This document shows positions 18,046-28,858 of a stretch of 32,644 nucleotides of DNA, one piece after another. Below the pieces are notes generated by a model. The model saw only the letters and a list, made by a program, of their open reading frames with translations. It was not told the origin of the DNA and ran no database searches. Position 1 is the stretch's first letter; each line of letters starts with the position of its first letter. The stretch covers positions 1 to 32,644 of the forward strand of contig JAQUKG010000008.1 of the NCBI GenBank assembly GCA_028719245.1, given 5' to 3'. The stretch comes from Candidatus Altimarinota bacterium (GTDB lineage: Bacteria; Patescibacteriota; Gracilibacteria; BD1-5; UBA6164). Made by a program: the position numbers and the translations under genes.

Positions 18046-19722
18046 ATGTTAAAATTATCAAAATTTCCTTTTAAAACTCAAAAATTCGCACCAAAAGTTT
18101 CTGATAATAAATCAACAAGTATTTTGCTTCAAGCTTGATTTATTAGACAGACTATGGCTTGAGTTTATACTTATACGACTCTTTGACTGAGAGTTTTAGA
18201 AAAAATCAAAAATATTGTTAGAGAAGAAATGAATAATTATTGAGCTTTTGAAACTCTTATGCCTTCACTTTCTCCTCGTGAACTTTGGGATAAAACTGGT
18301 AGATGGGGTGGAATTGATGTTATGTTTCATGTTCCAGCAGCAAATGATAAAGAATATTGATTAAATTCAACTCATGAAGAAATTGTTACACCTTTAATGT
18401 GAGAATTTATTAAATCTTACAAAGATTTGCCTGCTTGTGTTTATCAAATTCAAAACAAATTTAGAAATGAAAAAAGAGCAAAATCTTGACTTTTAAGATG
18501 AAGAGAATTTCTTATGAAAGATGCCTATAGTTTTCATGCTGATAATGAAGAATTTGAAAGATATTATGAATGAATGAAACAAGTTTATTTAAATGTTTTT
18601 GCTAGACTCTGACTTGCTAAAGATACTTTTATAGCAAAAGCTGATTGATGAACTTTTACTGATAAATATTCTCATGAATTTCAAGTTAAACTTCCTATTT
18701 GAGAAGATATAATATTTTTAGATCCTGAAACTTGAGATTGTTTTAATAAAGAAGTTGCTCCAAGTTTTGTTTGAACCCCAAATATTGCTGATAAAGAATT
18801 AAAACAAAAACAAGATATAGAAGCAATTTGAATTATATGAGTTGAAGCTTTGTCAAAAGCTTTGTGAGTTCCAGCAGAAAAATCTACAAAAACTATGATG
18901 TTTGAAGTTGACGGTAGATTTATAGTTGCATCTGTTAGATGAGATTATGAAATAAATACTTTAAAATTACAAAAAATACTTTGAGCAAAGTCTATAAGAT
19001 TAGCTAGTCAAGAATTGGTAAAAGAAAAAACCTGAGCTGAAATTGGTTATGCTTGAATAATTAATTTACCAAAAAATACAGAACTTTATTTAGATGATTC
19101 AATTGATTGATTAACTAATTTTGAAACTGGAACAAATAAGACTTGATATCATTCTATAAATGTAAATTTTGGAAGAGATTTAGAAATTCCAGAGAGATTT
19201 TATGATTTCAAAGAAGCAAAACTGTGAGATAAAAATCCTACAACTTGAAATATTTTTGAAGTATTTAAAGCTAGTGAAGTTTGAAATATATTTCCTTTGG
19301 AAACAAAATTTTCATCTGCTTTTTGATTAAACTTTTTAGATGAAAATAATACTTTAAAAATTCCTTTAATGTGATGTTATGGAATATGAGTTTCAAGAGT
19401 TATGTGAGTTGTTGCTGAATATTTTTTAGATGAGGTTTGAATTGCTTGGCCAAAAAACATTGCTCCAGCAACACATTATATAATAGTTATGTGAGATAAC
19501 CTTTACAAAGCAATTTTATTAGCTCAAGAAATTGAAGAAACATGATGAGAAGTTATAATTGATGATAGAGAAAAAATTGGATTTTGACAAAAAGCAAGTG
19601 ATAGTGATTTATTTTGAATACAAAATAGAATTGTAATTTCGGATAATACTTTAGAACTTTGATGATATGAAATAAGAAAAAGATGAGAAACTGAAAGTAA
19701 AATAATTTCATTTGCTAAATAA
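18046..19722 (+). CDS. proS: Prolyl-tRNA synthetase (bacterial type, ProS)
   Basis: ProRS charges tRNA-Pro with proline. The 558-residue product matches the bacterial class II form. Motif 1 lies in TLGLRVLEKIKNIVREEMNN, motif 2 is FRNEKRAKSGLLRGREFLMK followed by DAYSFH, and motif 3 is GCYGIGVSRVMGVVAE. A YbaK-like editing insertion sits between motifs 2 and 3 (about residues 225-370; VEALSKALGVPAEKSTKTM is its opening). The anticodon-binding domain ends in KRGETESKIISFAK. Length is near the usual 565-575. The start at 18046 gives the standard MLKLSKFPFKTQKFAPK opening. It may be controlled by its leader (17921-18045). Confidence 0.96.
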
Positions 19723-19732
19723 TTGAAATGTT

Positions 19733-20035
19733 ATGAATCAAATAAAAAATAAGTTAGTTATTTTAAATATTGGTGATAGTACAACTTTTTCTGATAAAAA
19801 TGGTAAAATAATAAAAATATCATTAGAATCAATTGATTTTCCAAAAGATAATATTCCAGGAAATAGACCATATTATAACTTAATCTTTACATATTGAGAT
19901 TTTTCAGAAAAATTATTATTTGATTCTTATAATTCTTGAAATTTAATAAATTGTTTTGGGTTTAACTTTCAAATTATGAATAGTTTAGAAAATATTAATG
20001 AATTAAAAATCTTAAATAAAACAGAAAATAAATAA
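19733..20035 (+). CDS. Unknown 100-residue protein
   Basis: The gene is not recognised. The product MNQIKNKLVILNIGDSTTFS has alternating hydrophobic segments suggesting a small all-beta fold (KLVILNIGD, GKIIKISLESI, YYNLIFTYGD, EKLLFDSY), no signal peptide and no cysteine pair. It follows proS by 10 bases, so it is probably co-transcribed, and a terminator follows. Two TGA codons are read through as Gly. The ATG five bases earlier (19728) leads only to a five-codon frame and was not used. Confidence 0.6.
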
Positions 20036-20046
20036 AATGAATCAAA

Positions 20047-20079
20047 AAAAATAAAATCTTTTGCATTTTATTTTTTTTT
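20047..20079 (+). terminator. Intrinsic terminator after the proS transcript
   Basis: AAAAATAAAAT (20047-20057) pairs with ATTTTATTTTT (20065-20075) around CTTTTGC, and T continues to 20079. Confidence 0.65.
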
Positions 20080-20087
20080 AATATAAT
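20060..20087 (+). promoter_or_regulatory. Possible promoter of the infA operon
   Basis: TTTGCA (20060-20065), 16 bases and a perfect TATAAT (20082-20087) lie upstream of infA. The -35 lies inside the preceding terminator hairpin. Confidence 0.4.
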
Positions 20088-20122
20088 TAGCCCGTTATTA
20101 TTTTTAAAGCCTGAAATTTATT

Positions 20123-20353
20123 ATGTCCAATAAGGAAGAAAAAATAGAGGTAGAATGAACTATTGTAAAGGCTCTACCTAATCTGGTATTTGATGTTCAA
20201 TTACCAGAGGAGTTTTGATGAGAAATTATCAAATGATATCTAAGTTGAAAAATGAGAATTAATTTTATTAAGCTTATTGAGTGAGATAAAGTAACTCTTG
20301 AACTTAGCCCTTATGATCTTAGTAAATGAAGAATAATCTTTAGAAAAAAATAA
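20123..20353 (+). CDS. infA: Translation initiation factor IF-1
   Basis: IF-1 occupies the A site during initiation. The 76-residue S1/OB-fold product reads MSNKEEKIEVEGTIVKALPN, then LVFDVQLPEEFGGEIIKGYL and SGKMRINFIKLIEGDKVTLE, followed by LSPYDLSKGRIIFRKK. These are the standard IF-1 features (E-G-x-V-x-E-x-L-P-N, G-K-M-R-x-N-x-I, and the closing S-x-Y-D-L-x-K-G-R-I). The insert EEFGGE in the L12 loop is slightly longer than usual. It precedes rpmJ-rpsM-rpsK-rpsD as in most bacteria, but secY, adk and map are missing ahead of it. Confidence 0.96.
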
Positions 20354-20380
20354 TTTATTATTTATTTTATATATTTTATT

Positions 20381-20494
20381 ATGAAAGTATCAGCTTCTGT
20401 TAAGAAAATTTGCGATAAGTGTAAAGTAATAAAAAGAAAATGAATTGTTAGGGTGATATGTGAAAACCCAAAACATAAACAAAAACAAGGTTAA
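20381..20494 (+). CDS. rpmJ: 50S ribosomal protein L36
   Basis: L36 is the smallest ribosomal protein. The 37-residue product MKVSASVKKICDKCKVIKRK has the zinc ribbon C11-x2-C14-x12-C27-x4-H32 and ends in NPKHKQKQG, as in the zinc-binding form. It is too short to be found by length filters. It sits 27 bases after infA and 26 bases before rpsM, the canonical order. Confidence 0.96.
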
Positions 20495-20520
20495 TTTAAT
20501 TTTATAATTTTAGTTATTTT

Positions 20521-20886
20521 ATGGCAAGAATCGCTTGAGTAAATTTACCAAATGGTAAACATGTAGAAATAGCTTTGACATATATATATGGTATTTGAAG
20601 ACCAGTGTCTAATGTTATTTTAGAGAAAGTTTGAATTGAAAAGACTAGAAAAATTGAAACTCTTAATGAAGATGAATTAGATAAAATAAGAGAAGAAATT
20701 AAAAATATTCTAGTAGAATGAGACTTAAGAAGACTTGTATCTTCTAATATAAAAAGATTACAAGAAATTAATTGTTATAGAGGTCAAAGACATAGAAAAA
20801 GATTACCAGTTAGATGACAAAATACAAAAACAAATTCTAGAACTAGAAAGGGTAAATCTGTTGCTATTGCTAACAAGAAAAAATAA
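20521..20886 (+). CDS. rpsM: 30S ribosomal protein S13
   Basis: S13 sits at the top of the 30S head and contacts the P-site tRNA and L5. The 121-residue product begins [20 protein letters not shown] and has [28 protein letters not shown], and [20 protein letters not shown] followed by SRTRKGK. These are the S13 helix-two-turn-helix and basic tail. Length is typical (118-124). TGA glycines fall on the invariant GVNLP and GIGRP positions. Confidence 0.97.
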
Positions 20887-20915
20887 TATTTTAATATTTT
20901 AATATAAAATAGTTT

Positions 20916-21308
20916 ATGGTTAAAACGACTGTAAAAAAGTCTAAAAAGACTAAAAGAATAGTACAAGTTTGACAAGCACATATAATGGCTTCATTTAATA
21001 ATACAATAGTTTCTATTACTGATGATAAATGAAATGTATTAACTTGGGCTAGTTGATGAACTGCTTGATTTAAATGAGCTAGGGAGGCTACTCCGTATGC
21101 AGCTCAAATGGCTGTTGAACAAGCTTCTTCTAAAGCAAAAACTCTGCATAATTTAGAAACAGTTGATGTTTATGTTAAATGAATTTGAGTTGGTAGAGAA
21201 CAGGCTATTAGATGACTTATATCAGGATGATTAGAATTAAGAGGTATATTTGATATAACTCCAGTTCCTCATAATTGATGTAGAAAGAAAAAAACTAGAA
21301 GTCTTTAG
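20916..21308 (+). CDS. rpsK: 30S ribosomal protein S11
   Basis: S11 lies in the platform near the mRNA exit. The 130-residue product has a basic N-terminus, then QAHIMASFNNTIVSITDDKG, WASGGTAGFKGAREATPYAA, VKGIGVGREQAIRGLISGG and IFDITPVPHNGCRKKKTRSL. These are the full set of S11 motifs, including the HNGCR loop. Length is typical (about 129). It is 29 bases after rpsM. Confidence 0.97.
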
Positions 21309-21349
21309 TGGATTCTAATTTAAAATTTTTATAATTTATAATTTCGTTT

Positions 21350-21976
21350 ATGAGATATACTTGACCAAAGAAAAAATTGTGTAGAAGAGAATGAGTAAAT
21401 CTTTTTGGTACAGAAAAATATGATTTAAGTCAATCAAAAAGATCTCTTCTAAAAAGTAAAAAAACTTCAGAATTCTGAGGGCAGTTGAGAAAAAAACAAA
21501 TGGCAAAAAGAATGTTTTGATTATCAGAAAAACAATTTGCTTCTTATTATTCTAAAGCTGTTAAATCTAAAGCATCTTGAACTACTTGAGATAAAATGCT
21601 TAGAATGTTAGAATTAAGACTTGATAATGTAGTTTATAGGGCAAATTTTGCTAGAACTAGAATGCAATCAAGACAATTTGTTTGACATGCTCATTTTAAA
21701 TTAAATTGAGTTAATGTTGATATTCCATCAATAGCTTTAAAAGTTTGAGATGTAATTGAATTAAGAGATAAATTAAAAGAAAGTCCTTTATATAAATCTT
21801 TGATAGAAGAACTAGAAGAATTTTCAAAACAAAATAAATGAACTGTTAGTAAAACAAAATGGATTGAAGTTGATTCAAAAAATATAAAAATAACAATAAA
21901 AGCAATACCTGAGAGTGAAGATTTTGACCAAATAGTTGATATTCAAAAAATTATAGAATTTTACTCAAAATAGTAA
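21350..21976 (+). CDS. rpsD: 30S ribosomal protein S4
   Basis: S4 is a primary assembly protein of the 30S body and helps ensure decoding accuracy. The 207-residue product begins MRYTGPKKKLCRREGVNLFG and has KSKKTSEFWGQLRKKQMAKR, FGLSEKQFASYY, MLELRLDNVVYRANFARTRM, then QSRQFVGHAHFKLNGVNVDI (the S4 RNA-binding domain). There is a single N-terminal Cys, so no zinc knuckle. Counting 207 codons from the ATG, the stop is the TAG around 21971-21976. Confidence 0.95.
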
Positions 21977-22012
21977 TTAAATTTATATTTGTTATTTCAT
22001 AATTTTACTAAA

Positions 22013-22993
22013 ATGCATATTATACACAATATAATTTGAGTTCCTAAAATTTCTCAACAAGATTTTGATAATAATGTTTCTAGTTTTGTATTAGAACCTT
22101 TACCAAAATGATATTGAGTAACTTTATGAAACTCTCTTAGAAGAGTATTACTTTCTTCTATTCCTGGTACTAGAGTTACTTGAATAAAGATTTCTTGAGT
22201 AAATCATGAATATTCAAATTTGCCTTGAATTAAAGATAATATCTTAGATATTATGTTAAATCTAAAATCTTTGATAATTGATAAAAAAACTACTGAAATT
22301 GAGTGGATGAAATTATCAAAATCAAAGGCTTGAGTTGTAACTGCTGGAGATATTAAAGCTCCACTATGAGTTGAAATTTTAAATAAGGATCTATATATAA
22401 CTGAAATTGATAAAAATTGAATGGCTTTAGATATAGAAATAAGAATAGAAAAATCAGTTTGATATTTAAGTATTGAAGAACTTAAAAAAAGAGAAGATGA
22501 TGTTAATGTTTTATTATTAGATGCAAATTTTTCTCCAGTAATAAATGTTAAATACGAAATCAAAGATACAAGATTTTGAGATATAACAAATTTAGATTCT
22601 TTAGAAATGACAATTTCTACAAATGGTGTGATAACTCCGGTTGATGCTTTGAAATTTTCTTCAAATATGTTATCTTCTTATTATTCAATATTTAATGAAG
22701 AATCTTTACAAATAGAATGAAGTTTTATTTCTAATGTAAAAGATTTACTTTTAAAAGAAAAAGAAGAAATTAAAGAAGAACTTGAAAAAGAAACATATAC
22801 TCCAATAGAGATAATGTGATTATCTCCAAGAACTTTAAATGCTTTAATCAATGGAAATATACTTTCAATTGAACAACTTGTAAAATGTACAGAAACTAAA
22901 CTTTCATCAATAAAATGATTTTGAAAAAAAGCTATGACAGAAATAAGAGAAGCACTTTGAGAAAGAGGTTTAAAACTTCTTTGAGACGATTAA
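22013..22993 (+). CDS. rpoA: DNA-directed RNA polymerase subunit alpha
   Basis: Alpha dimerises to seed RNA polymerase assembly. The 326-residue product has the N-terminal domain with SSFVLEPLPKGYGVTLGNSL followed by RRVLLSSIPGTRVTGIKISG, then TAGDIKAP and VGYLSIEELK. The C-terminal domain (about residues 260-326) has LSPRTLNALINGNILSIEQL, GFGKKAMTEIREALGERGLK and ends LLGDD, so both domains are present. The arginine of SPRTLN corresponds to E. coli R265, used to bind UP elements. Length is typical. It sits between rpsD and rplQ in canonical order. Confidence 0.98.
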
Positions 22994-23044
22994 AAATATT
23001 TTGGATTATCCAGAATTAATTATTAATTATTAATTTTAATTATT

Positions 23045-23407
23045 ATGAGACATAGAGTAAGGAAAAACTTAAAGTTTAACTGAAAAACATTCCAACATAG
23101 GAAAGCTATGGAAAGAAATCTTTTAACTAATCTATTTTTACATAAATCTATAAAAACTACTCCGAAAAAAGCTTCGGCTATAGTTCCATTTGTTGATAAA
23201 ATAATAAATGTAGTTAATACAAAAGATGAAATGAATGCTATTAGATATGTAATGCAATATATATATACTAAAGAATCTTCTTTAGAAATATTTAAAAATA
23301 TAGCCCCAAAATTTAAATGAACAAGAACTTCTTGATTTACAAGAGTTACTCCTATAAAATATAGGGATTGAGATAATGCTAAATTAGTATTACTTGAATT
23401 ACTTTAG
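23045..23407 (+). CDS. rplQ: 50S ribosomal protein L17
   Basis: L17 lies near the tunnel exit. The 120-residue product begins MRHRVRKNLKFNGKTFQHRK, then AMERNLLTNLFLHKSIKTTP and KKASAIVPFVDKIIN, and ends with TSGFTRVTPIKYRDGDNAKL followed by VLLELL. All are standard L17 features (R-N-L-x-T-x-L ... I-x-T-T ... G-G-Y-T-R-x). A purely standard-code reading would call only residues 22-91. Reading TGA as Gly gives the full protein. Confidence 0.97.
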
Positions 23408-23430
23408 TTATTATTTATAAAAAGCATATT

Positions 23431-23862
23431 ATGAAAACATTAATGCCAACACAATTAAAAAATGAGGAAAGAAAATGGTATATAGTTGATGCTGAAGGTC
23501 AAACATTATGAAGACTTGCAACTCAATTAGCTGTTATTCTTAAAGGAAAAAATAAACCATCTTTTTCTCCACATTTAGATAATTGAGATTACATTGTAGT
23601 AATCAATTCTGAAAAGATTTCAGTTACTTGAAATAAATTAGAAGGTAAAATTTATTATAGACATACTGGATTTTTATGAGGTTTAAAAGAAATTACTCTT
23701 TGAAAACTTCTTGAAAAAAAACCAAGTGAAGCTTTAAAAAAAGCAGTTTCTGGAATGTTACCAAAGAATAAATTAAGAAGTGGAATGCTTGAAAGATTAA
23801 AACTTGTTGTTTGACAAGAACATACTTATCAGGCTCAACAACCTGAAAAAATAACTTTATAA
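23431..23862 (+). CDS. rplM: 50S ribosomal protein L13
   Basis: L13 is an early assembly protein of the 50S subunit. The 143-residue product has [20 protein letters not shown], then [60 protein letters not shown] and [20 protein letters not shown]. It ends in [17 protein letters not shown]. These are diagnostic, and the length is the same as in E. coli (142). It is paired with rpsI 13 bases downstream, as in most bacteria. Confidence 0.98.
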
Positions 23863-23875
23863 TTATTATTAAACT

Positions 23876-24268
23876 ATGGCTAATAAATATATTCATGCAA
23901 TTTGAAGAAGAAAAACAGCTTCTGCACAAGTAAGACTATTTGAATGAGCTTGAAATAATACTATAAATTGAAAAGAAATTTCAGTTTATGTAACTAGACA
24001 AGATTTATTTGATATTGCTTTTTTACCTATAAAATTATGTTCTTTAAAGGATAAAGTTTTTTTTGAAGTAAAAATTAGTTGATGATGAATTTCATCACAA
24101 GTTCAAGCTATTAGACATTCTCTTGCTAGAGCTTTATCTTCTAAAGATGAAACTTACAAAAAGATTTTAAAACAAGCTTGATTTTTAACTCGTGATGCTA
24201 GAAAAGTTGAAAGAAAGAAACCAGGTAAAAAGAAAGCAAGAAAATCTGCATCTTGGTCAAAAAGATAG
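23876..24268 (+). CDS. rpsI: 30S ribosomal protein S9
   Basis: S9 reaches the P-site tRNA with its C-terminal tail. The 130-residue product begins MANKYIHAIGRRKTASAQVR, has INGKEISVYV, and VKISGGGISSQVQAIRHSLA followed by RALSSKDETYKKILKQAGFL. It ends in TRDARKVERKKPGKKKARKS and ASWSKR. The last residues SKR match the conserved tail that contacts tRNA. Length is identical to E. coli. It ends the infA-rplM block. Confidence 0.98.
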
Positions 24269-24300
24269 TTTTTTTGAAAGTTTTAGCTTTTATATATTAT

Positions 24301-24328
24301 TTGACAAATATTTATTTTTTAATAAACT
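24301..24328 (+). promoter_or_regulatory. Promoter of the rpsL-rpsG-rpmA operon
   Basis: A perfect TTGACA (24301-24306), a 16-base spacer and TAAACT (24323-24328). The same segment can fold (GACAAA with TTTGTC, and TTTATT with AATAAA), so it may also act as a leader or boundary hairpin. Confidence 0.55.
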
Positions 24329-24359
24329 TTTGTCGTTTTAAATTTTTAAATTATTAAAA

Positions 24360-24782
24360 ATGACTACTATAAACCAATTAGTAAAGAAAAATAGAACTGA
24401 TAAAGTAAAGAAGAGTAAATCTCCTGCTTTACAAGTTACTAAAAATTCCATCAAGGGTAATAAACAAATAACATTACCAAAATGATGTCCACAAAAAAGG
24501 TGAGTTTGTACTAAAGTTACTACAATGACTCCTAAAAAACCAAATTCAGCTTTAAGAAAAGTAGCAAAAGTTAGATTAACTAATTGATATGAGGTTAATG
24601 CTTATATTGGTTGAGAATGACATAATCTTCAAGAACACTCTGTAGTTGCTATTAGAGGTTGAAGAGTTAAAGATTTACCTTGAGTAAGATATCATATTGT
24701 TAGATGATTACTTGATACTGAATGAGTTAAAAACAGAAAACAAGCAAGAAGTCAATATTGAGCTAAAAGGCCTAAAAAATAG
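24360..24782 (+). CDS. rpsL: 30S ribosomal protein S12
   Basis: S12 is at the decoding centre. The 140-residue product starts MTTINQLVKKNRTDKVKKSK and has CPQKRGVCTKVTTMTPKKPN, then SALRKVAKVRLTNGYEVNAY. It continues [40 protein letters not shown] and ends QYGAKRPKK. The TPKKPNSALRK and PGVRYH loops, where streptomycin-resistance changes occur in other species, have the wild-type residues. Length is typical. fusA and tuf, which usually accompany rpsL-rpsG, are not in the window. Confidence 0.98.
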
Positions 24783-24811
24783 TCTTTAATTGATATTTAA
24801 CCTAATTACAT

Positions 24812-24850
24812 AAAGAGTAATCTACTTTTTGTAGGTGAAAATTTTACTTT
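24812..24850 (+). promoter_or_regulatory. Hairpin in the rpsL-rpsG gap
   Basis: ATCTAC (24820-24825) pairs with GTAGGT (24831-24836) around a T5 loop, with one G-U pair. An outer AAAG/TTACTTT pairing with a small bulge extends the stem to 24812-24850. In E. coli the rpsL-rpsG gap carries the S7 autoregulatory site; here the resemblance is only positional. Confidence 0.4.
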
Positions 24851-24864
24851 ATTATTATAAAATT

Positions 24865-25302
<438 letters not shown>

Positions 25303-25335
25303 TAACTTTAAATTTAATTCTTAATTCTAAAAAAT

Positions 25336-25608
25336 ATGGCTCACAAGAAAGCTCAATGAGCGACTTCCAATGGTCGTGATTCTAATGCTAAAAGACTATG
25401 AGTAAAAATTTATGGTGGTCTTGAAGCTAGAACTGGAAATATAATTATAAGACAAAAATGAAATAAATTTTGGCCAAGTGAATGAGTTTCACAAGGTAAA
25501 GATTTTACTTTATTTGCTAATAGAGATTGAGTGGTTTCCTTTAGTGAAAAAAGAAAAGTAAAATTTGATGGAAGAATTTATAGAGATATTTATGTTTCAG
25601 TAAAATAA
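25336..25608 (+). CDS. rpmA: 50S ribosomal protein L27
   Basis: L27's N-terminus reaches the peptidyl transferase centre. The 90-residue product begins directly MAHKKAQGATSNGRDSNAKR, then LGVKIYGG, so there is no Firmicutes-type cleaved leader. It continues NIIIRQKGNKFWPSEGVSQG and KDFTLFANRDGVVSF. It normally sits with rplU and obg. Here it follows rpsG by 33 bases and ends the operon. Confidence 0.97.
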
Positions 25609-25627
25609 TAAAAAAAGTTCATAAATA

Positions 25628-25655
25628 GGAACAATGCAAGTTGTTTCTTTTTTTT
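25628..25655 (+). terminator. Intrinsic terminator after rpmA
   Basis: GGAACAA (25628-25634) pairs with TTGTTTC (25641-25647) with one G-U pair and the loop TGCAAG, followed by eight T (25648-25655). It separates the plus-strand operon from the minus-strand surface-protein gene, whose stop is at 25739. Confidence 0.75.
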
Positions 25656-25738
25656 GAATAAAAAATGAAATAAAAAGATATTTATATTCTTATAAGCTGG
25701 TTTTAAATCAAAATCATTAAATTTTGGCACATCTAAGA

Positions 25739-28700
25739 TTAAATTATTTTTTCTTTTTTTAAAATTATAAAACTTAAAATTAAGAACAAACTAAAAGTAA
25801 AAAAACTAAGTAGAATATTTTTAGTTAAATCCTTGTTTTGTTCTCAATTATCTGCATAAGTTACTGGTAATATATTTATTTTTTCTATTTTTAAAAGTTC
25901 TTTTTTATTTAAATTATTTTGAGAAATATTTTCTTTTTTGATTTTTCATTCAATTTCAACTAAAAAGTAAGATATATCTTCATCTTGTAAATCACTAATT
26001 TTTAAAGAAACTATATATTTTCAAGTTTTAAATTTTATGGAAGCTGGATTTGATTTAATAGAAGAAATTCAATTTCAAAAATCCCAAAAATATCTTTTTA
26101 TATCTCAAGTTGAATTTCTTCAATCAAAATTTATATTACATTCTTCAGCATTTTTACAAATAATTTTATTTCCAGATACTCAAATACTTTTTGCTAATTT
26201 CTGTAATGTGATATTTGATTTTAGTTTTTCTAAAGGTTTTGATTTCTTTGAAATTTTAACTTCTTTAGAAAAATTTATATATTCTAAATAATCATTATCT
26301 ATATCAAAATTAGAAATATTATCAAGTTTTACAGAATGATTTTCATCAACTTTTAGATAACTTTTAACTTCAAATTCTCATAAATCAACTTTATCTAAAT
26401 TTATTTCATAATTTCATTTTTCATCAGAAATTGTTTCAAAATAATTGTTTTCTGAAGCAAAAGTTTTTAAAAATAAAAATGAAGTTTCTTGAATTTTTTT
26501 ATTTAACTCAATTATTATTATTGTATTTGGAAAAGTCTTTCAATAAATCTTTATTCAAGATTTTTGTTTTTTGATTTTCTGAGTGAATGTTTTATTTATT
26601 ATTTCTTTTATTTTTGTTGTATTTAATCCAGTTCAAGTTTTCATATTCTCTAAATTTTGAGTTATTAAATCTTTTACTTTTATTGGATTTTCTTCTATTA
26701 TTTCAATTTTATTATTATTTCTATAAACACTAAATCATTCTGGAATATTAAAATCCCATTTTAAATTATCAATTAAATCTCAATTACAAACCAAATTTAC
26801 TTCATCTGGAGAAGTATTATTTAAATTAATATTAGTATCTAATTTAAAAAATTTAATTGATTTTCAAGAGTTTAAAATTATATCTTTTTGTATTTTAAAA
26901 GGTTTTGATCATCAATTAATTTTGTCATCTAACTCACAATTATTTAAATTTATTTCTCAACTTCAAGTATTTGTTATTTCAATATATTCTGCATAATCAA
27001 CTCAAGTAGGATTTGGTATAACTTTTGAAATTTTTAGAGTGTAATTTTGTAAATTTATAAAATCTTTTTTTTCATTATTTTCTTTTAAATCTTCATTTTC
27101 TATAACCTTTACAAAAAAATCATCTTCTCAAAAAAGTCAATTTTCGTCAATTACTTTTAAAATTATTTTATATTCTCAAATTTTATAAATAATTGATTTT
27201 GGATTTACTCAAGTTCAAGAAGTTCAATTTCAGAAATCCCATAAATAATCTAAATCAAGTCAGTCTAAACTATAACTTTTTTCTCAATTAAAATTCACAC
27301 TACATTCGCTTCAATAACAAGTTAAATAATTATTTGATAAACTTTTATTTTTTCAAACAGTTCATTCCAAAATTATTTTTGAGACTGGTTTATTTCAAAT
27401 TTCTTTTGTATTTTCTTCAATATTTATATTTTCAAAATCTTTTTTTAGGTTTTTAAATTCTATAAAATTCTCTTTATAATTTCATTCATTTCCAGCTTCA
27501 TAAACTCTTAAAGTTGCTTTAAAGTTTCAGAGTGGATATTTTATATATCAAGGATTACATTTTTTGTCGGTTCAAATATCAAAACTTCATCCTGGAAAAA
27601 ACCATAAACAAGCTTCTTTTGAATTTTTTGGTTCGTATGATAAATTTAAATTACAATCATCTTTTTTACAATTATTATTTTCATCAAGTCAGCTTTGAAT
27701 AATAATTTTTGGAGTATCAATATACATGTAATTCACTATAGTTATTCAACCTCCTCATCATCAAATATAAACAGTTTTTATGTTTTCAGGTTCTTTATAT
27801 CAAGAATTAATTATTTTCAAGTTTTTTAGCACAAAATTATTTGGATTTGCTATTTCACTAATTTTATAATTTATCTCATAAGTTCATTCAGGAAAAGTAA
27901 TAGTATTTGGATTACATTTATATTTTTCCTCTATAAATTCTGCAAATCAAAAATTCCATTCACAATTATATTTTGTATTTGGGATTGTTATTAATCAACT
28001 TCAAAAATCTCAATTTAAATTAAAATTTACTTTACAATCAGTTTCGGAAGTTAAACAATTATATTCACTAATTTCTTGATTTTTTTCAGATAAATAAGTT
28101 GGATTTTGAAAAAGTAATTTTATCGTAAAATTTGGTAAAATAACTCAAGTATTTATTAAAGTTCAAGAATTTTCTAAACTTCAACTTTCACTTAAAGTTC
28201 AAGAATTTGATAATTCTCAAGTTCAAGTTTCTATACTTCAGGTCTGAGTATTTTCTAAATTTCCAGTTCAAGTTTCTATACTTCAAGTATTTGTATTTTC
28301 TTCATTTCAAGTATTTATAATATTTTCTTTAAAATAAACATTCTTATAATTATTAAAACTAGTTGTATATAATAATTTAATCTCATTTCATAAATCATCA
28401 TAAATTCAAACTCATGCATTTGTTTTCAATCTTAAATGACTTGAAGTTAAGTTGTTAATTATTAATCAAGTTGAAGAATTATCTTGTTCAACTAAATTTA
28501 TTCACAAAATATTTCCAGATAAATAAAATCAAGAAAATATATTATTTCAAGAAACTCAATCAAGTTTAGAACTTGATAATCATCAAGTATTTGAATATAA
28601 AAACAATTTAGAAAAATTTATATTTCAACTCAAAGTTTTGTTAAATTCTATTTCTAAATTATCTATTTTTCAATTATTATTTAAATCTGAATAATATAAA

Positions 28701-28792
28701 TTATTTTCAGATAAGCTAATATCAGATAAAACAAATAAAAAATGTGATATTACAAAAACAAAAAAAATTAATAAAAAAGTCTTTTTAAACAT
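25739..28792 (-). CDS. Large surface-anchored protein with PKD-like and lamin-tail-like domains
   Basis: The 1017-residue product starts at ATG 28792 with a signal peptide (MFKKTFLLIFFVFVISHFLF). A Ser/Thr/Gly-rich low-complexity stretch follows at about residues 155-215 (NTGNEENTNTGSIETGTGN). Four immunoglobulin/PKD-like units follow, near 260, 400, 520 and 900, each opening with a cysteine pair (for example CYGSECSVNF, CKNAEECNINF) and ending near W-D/N-F (LWDFGNG, FWDFGNG). At about residue 590 a lamin-tail-like domain begins (LKISKVIPNPTGVDYAEYIE, then ITNTGSGEINLNNC). The C-terminus is a membrane anchor (NILLSFFTFSLFLILSFIIL) with basic KKEKII. It probably acts in adhesion or host contact. 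No catalytic motif is seen. Surface proteins of this build are common in candidate-phyla bacteria, but I do not recognise a named family for the whole. Confidence 0.8.
28221..28285. repeat. Short direct repeat inside the surface-protein gene
   Basis: A 20-base unit at 28221-28240 recurs exactly at 28266-28285. Both encode ETG-type Ser/Thr/Gly segments. The ACT-TGA (Thr-Gly) pattern recurs through the linker region 28130-28330. Confidence 0.6.
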
Positions 28793-28858
28793 AATATTAA
28801 AATTAAAAATAATTAACTTTTACATTATATTTACCATATATTAATTTTTTATTAATTT

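Noticed and set aside
22204-22563. Minus-strand frame of 119 codons
   Set aside because: It is inside rpoA, which has all family motifs on the plus strand.
26037-26291. Plus-strand frame of 84 codons
   Set aside because: It is antisense to the minus-strand surface-protein gene, which is continuous for 1017 codons.
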